The position numbers and the translations under genes are program-made. Below the pieces are notes generated by a model. The model searched no databases. It worked only from the letters and a program-made list of their open reading frames with translations, and had not been told where the DNA came from. From Monodelphis domestica (lineage: Eukaryota; Chordata; Mammalia; Didelphimorphia; Didelphidae): DNA of 64,000 nt. Numbering within the stretch: position 1 is the stretch's first letter; each line of letters starts with the position of its first letter. Shown one piece after another: positions 62,286 to 64,000 of this stretch. Location: positions 4,039,211-4,103,210 of the forward strand of contig NC_077232.1 in the NCBI RefSeq assembly GCF_027887165.1, given 5' to 3'.

Positions 62286-63469
62286 TCAGTTTTCATCTTT
62301 ACGCTTCTCACCGGACCCTGAGGTCCTTGAAGGGTAGAGGCTGTCCCTTCTCCCTTTCTGGTCCCTGACCCAGCAGCACATTGGATGAACGAAGGAAGGG
62401 AGCAAAGTCTGCTCTTTCCCTGGTTGAACATTTCCAATCTCTTTCCCCCAGGACTCTGGGCCTTCCATTCCATTCCATTGAGTGTCCTGAGTGGAGAAGG
62501 CATTTAATACATGGCTGACGCTGGACTGGCCATGAGGGTGTGAGGCAGACAAAATGGGGGATGCCATGCACTCAACTCCAGGAACATCTGGCTTCCTGCC
62601 TCATGGAGTCCCTCATTATCCCCTCAGAACTGGGGGTCTTGGGGCTGAGTTTGGGGCTCTCTAATCAATTCTGATCAAGCTAGGGCTGGAGCAGGGCCAT
62701 GGCTTGAGGAGGGGAGGAAGAGGAGGACATCTTCATCAGCTGGCAGCCTTCCCGATTGGGGGCTGATTCGGGAACAGAGACCAGATGGCAACCACGGAAA
62801 CGAGGAAAACATCTCTGCTTCGGGATGCTGGGGAAGCGAGAGGCTCCGAGGGGCTCCTGCTTGGATGATAAGTGCTTGTCCTCGGTGGAAGGGCCTCAGA
62901 AACCACCATACTCTGCCCAGTTCTGCCTCTGCTGGCTTCTGTGTGGCTTCCTTGGGCAGGTCCAAAGCAAGGCTCAGATGCTTGGTACCTTCTATTCTGA
63001 AAGGGAAACTGCTACCTGGCAGGAGTTGTGTCCTAGAGCCTTCTTGCCAGGCTGGAGCCCATCCTGAGCACTGGTGGCCTGAGGCAGGACAACTAATACC
63101 TCCTTGTCCTCCTGCCTCCATCTCCTCTACCGAACTCCCTGGTTTCTCTCAAAGGTTCCACCATCTCCCCAGCACCTTCCTTCAGGCACACCAGTGTAGC
63201 TGAAGAGACAGGCATCCTGAGGGCAGTATGGGACAGCCACCACTACTTCCCTTCAAATGCTCATAGAGACAGCCCAAGAGCTTTTCTAATAGCGGTTCTT
63301 CCAGCCCAAACCCCTGGCCATCAGCCAAGACCTGAGCACTGCCACATGGCTTCATATCCGAAACAGACATGATTTGGTTAGTAGATATGATAACAAAGAA
63401 GAGGAATGAGCACCTACTTTAATGTGGCACCCCAACTGACTTGCCACCCAAACCTTCTAATGGTGTTGT
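62286..63469. other. Unassigned sequence without repeat
   Basis: About 1.2 kb with no repeat I can name. Frames at 62675-63203 on both strands (148 and 112 codons) have no domain. Confidence 0.4.
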
Positions 63470-63567
63470 TTTCCCATTAGAATGGGAGTTCCTTGAGGGC
63501 AGGCACTGTCTGACTTGCCTATTTGGATCTCCAGGGTTTTGCACATAGTAAGCTCTTGATAAATGCT
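63470..63567 (+). mobile_element. L2 3' end, sense
   Basis: 'ccattagaatgggagttcct', 'tgagggcaggcactgtctga', 'cacatagtaagctcttgata' and 'aatgcttcattcattc'. The terminal repeat has grown into a CATT array. Confidence 0.88.
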
Positions 63568-63625
63568 TCATTCATTCATTCACCTAGTCATTCATTCATT
63601 CATTTATTCTTCCATTCATTAATTA
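63568..63625. repeat. (CATT)n array at an L2 end
   Basis: About 55 bp of CATT with interruptions, continuous with the L2 terminus. Confidence 0.88.
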
Positions 63626-63699
63626 TCTTCACCTTCTTTTGCTCACTCCAGAACTCAATCAACACACGATCTCTGCGCTAGAAAATACAGTTTCTGCCC

Positions 63700-64000
63700 C
63701 AACAGCATGTCTTGTACATGTTCACTTTCCATTTAGGAGCCACCACCTTGGTTCAGGGCCTCATCACCTCATGCCTGTAATACTCCAATTCCAGTGGTTT
63801 CCCTGCCTCCTCTATCTCCTTATTCCAACCCACCTTCCACACACTTGCTAAGGTGATTTTCCTCAGGGGTAGATCTGACTATGTCTCTCCCCTGCTCAAT
63901 AAACACCACTGGCTCCCTGTTGCCTCTATCAACTGTTTTGTTTGGCTTTTAAGGCCCTTCTCCACTGACCCCCAACTTATCTTTCCAGCTTTTTTATATA
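63700..64000 (+). mobile_element. L2, sense, running off the window
   Basis: 'gtaatactccaattccagtg', 'gtttccctgcctcctctatc', 'tgactatgtctctcccctgc', 'cactggctccctgttgcctc' and 'ggcttttaaggcccttctcc' follow the end of L2 ORF2 and the start of its 3' region. The element continues beyond the right edge. Confidence 0.88.

Overview
The window looks like marsupial nuclear DNA with no protein-coding gene that I can recognise. The evidence for a marsupial is the repeat set. It contains many copies of a tRNA-derived SINE with a 'GGTGGCTCAGTGGA' head and a 'TTCTAAGACGGAAGG'-like tail (called type A here). It also has SINEs ending in an RTE/BovB-like tail (Mar1 type here), 3' ends of the marsupial type of L1, and a very heavy load of old L2 and MIR/Ther-1. 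I cannot tell the species. Family names come from remembered consensus sequences, so subfamily names are deliberately loose.

Layout. 0-6 kb: old MIR, L2 and L1 pieces, plus a decaying tandem array at 1.2-1.6 kb. 6-19 kb: a GC-rich stretch carrying a purine-rich minisatellite (8.2-8.9 kb), a CpG-rich block without repeats (10.2-12.4 kb), a type A SINE whose tail has grown into a 0.3-kb GGAA array (12.6-13.1 kb), a CA array (15.5-15.8 kb) and a CpG-rich minisatellite with higher-order structure (16.3-16.9 kb). 19-25.7 kb: L2, MIR and SINE pieces around a hAT-type DNA transposon that appears to have been split by an LTR (21.8-23.9 kb), then a dense SINE cluster. 25.7-27.1 kb: a second CpG-rich block. 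27-34.6 kb: L2 and SINEs, and an L1 fragment cut by an LTR with a second copy of the same LTR in reverse just beyond it (31.0-33.3 kb). 35.9-37.2 kb: a 1.36-kb polypyrimidine array. 37-52 kb: L2/MIR mosaics, and a tandem array with an exact 172-bp period at 45.1-45.8 kb. 52-64 kb: several simple repeats, a minisatellite at 54.5 kb, the longest L2 in the window (57.2-59.1 kb, minus strand, remnant of reverse transcriptase), SINEs and a possible LTR piece at 62.0-62.3 kb.

The many open reading frames are explained by simple repeats (Leu, Ser-Leu, Thr-His, Arg-Glu and similar runs), by high GC with few stop codons, or by retroposon remnants. None shows a domain I recognise. I found no rRNA, functional tRNA, CRISPR array or bacterial-type operon. 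The interest of the window lies in repeat biology: retroposon tails that seed microsatellites, nested insertions, and tandem families with regular higher-order periods. I found no evidence of a new functional system.
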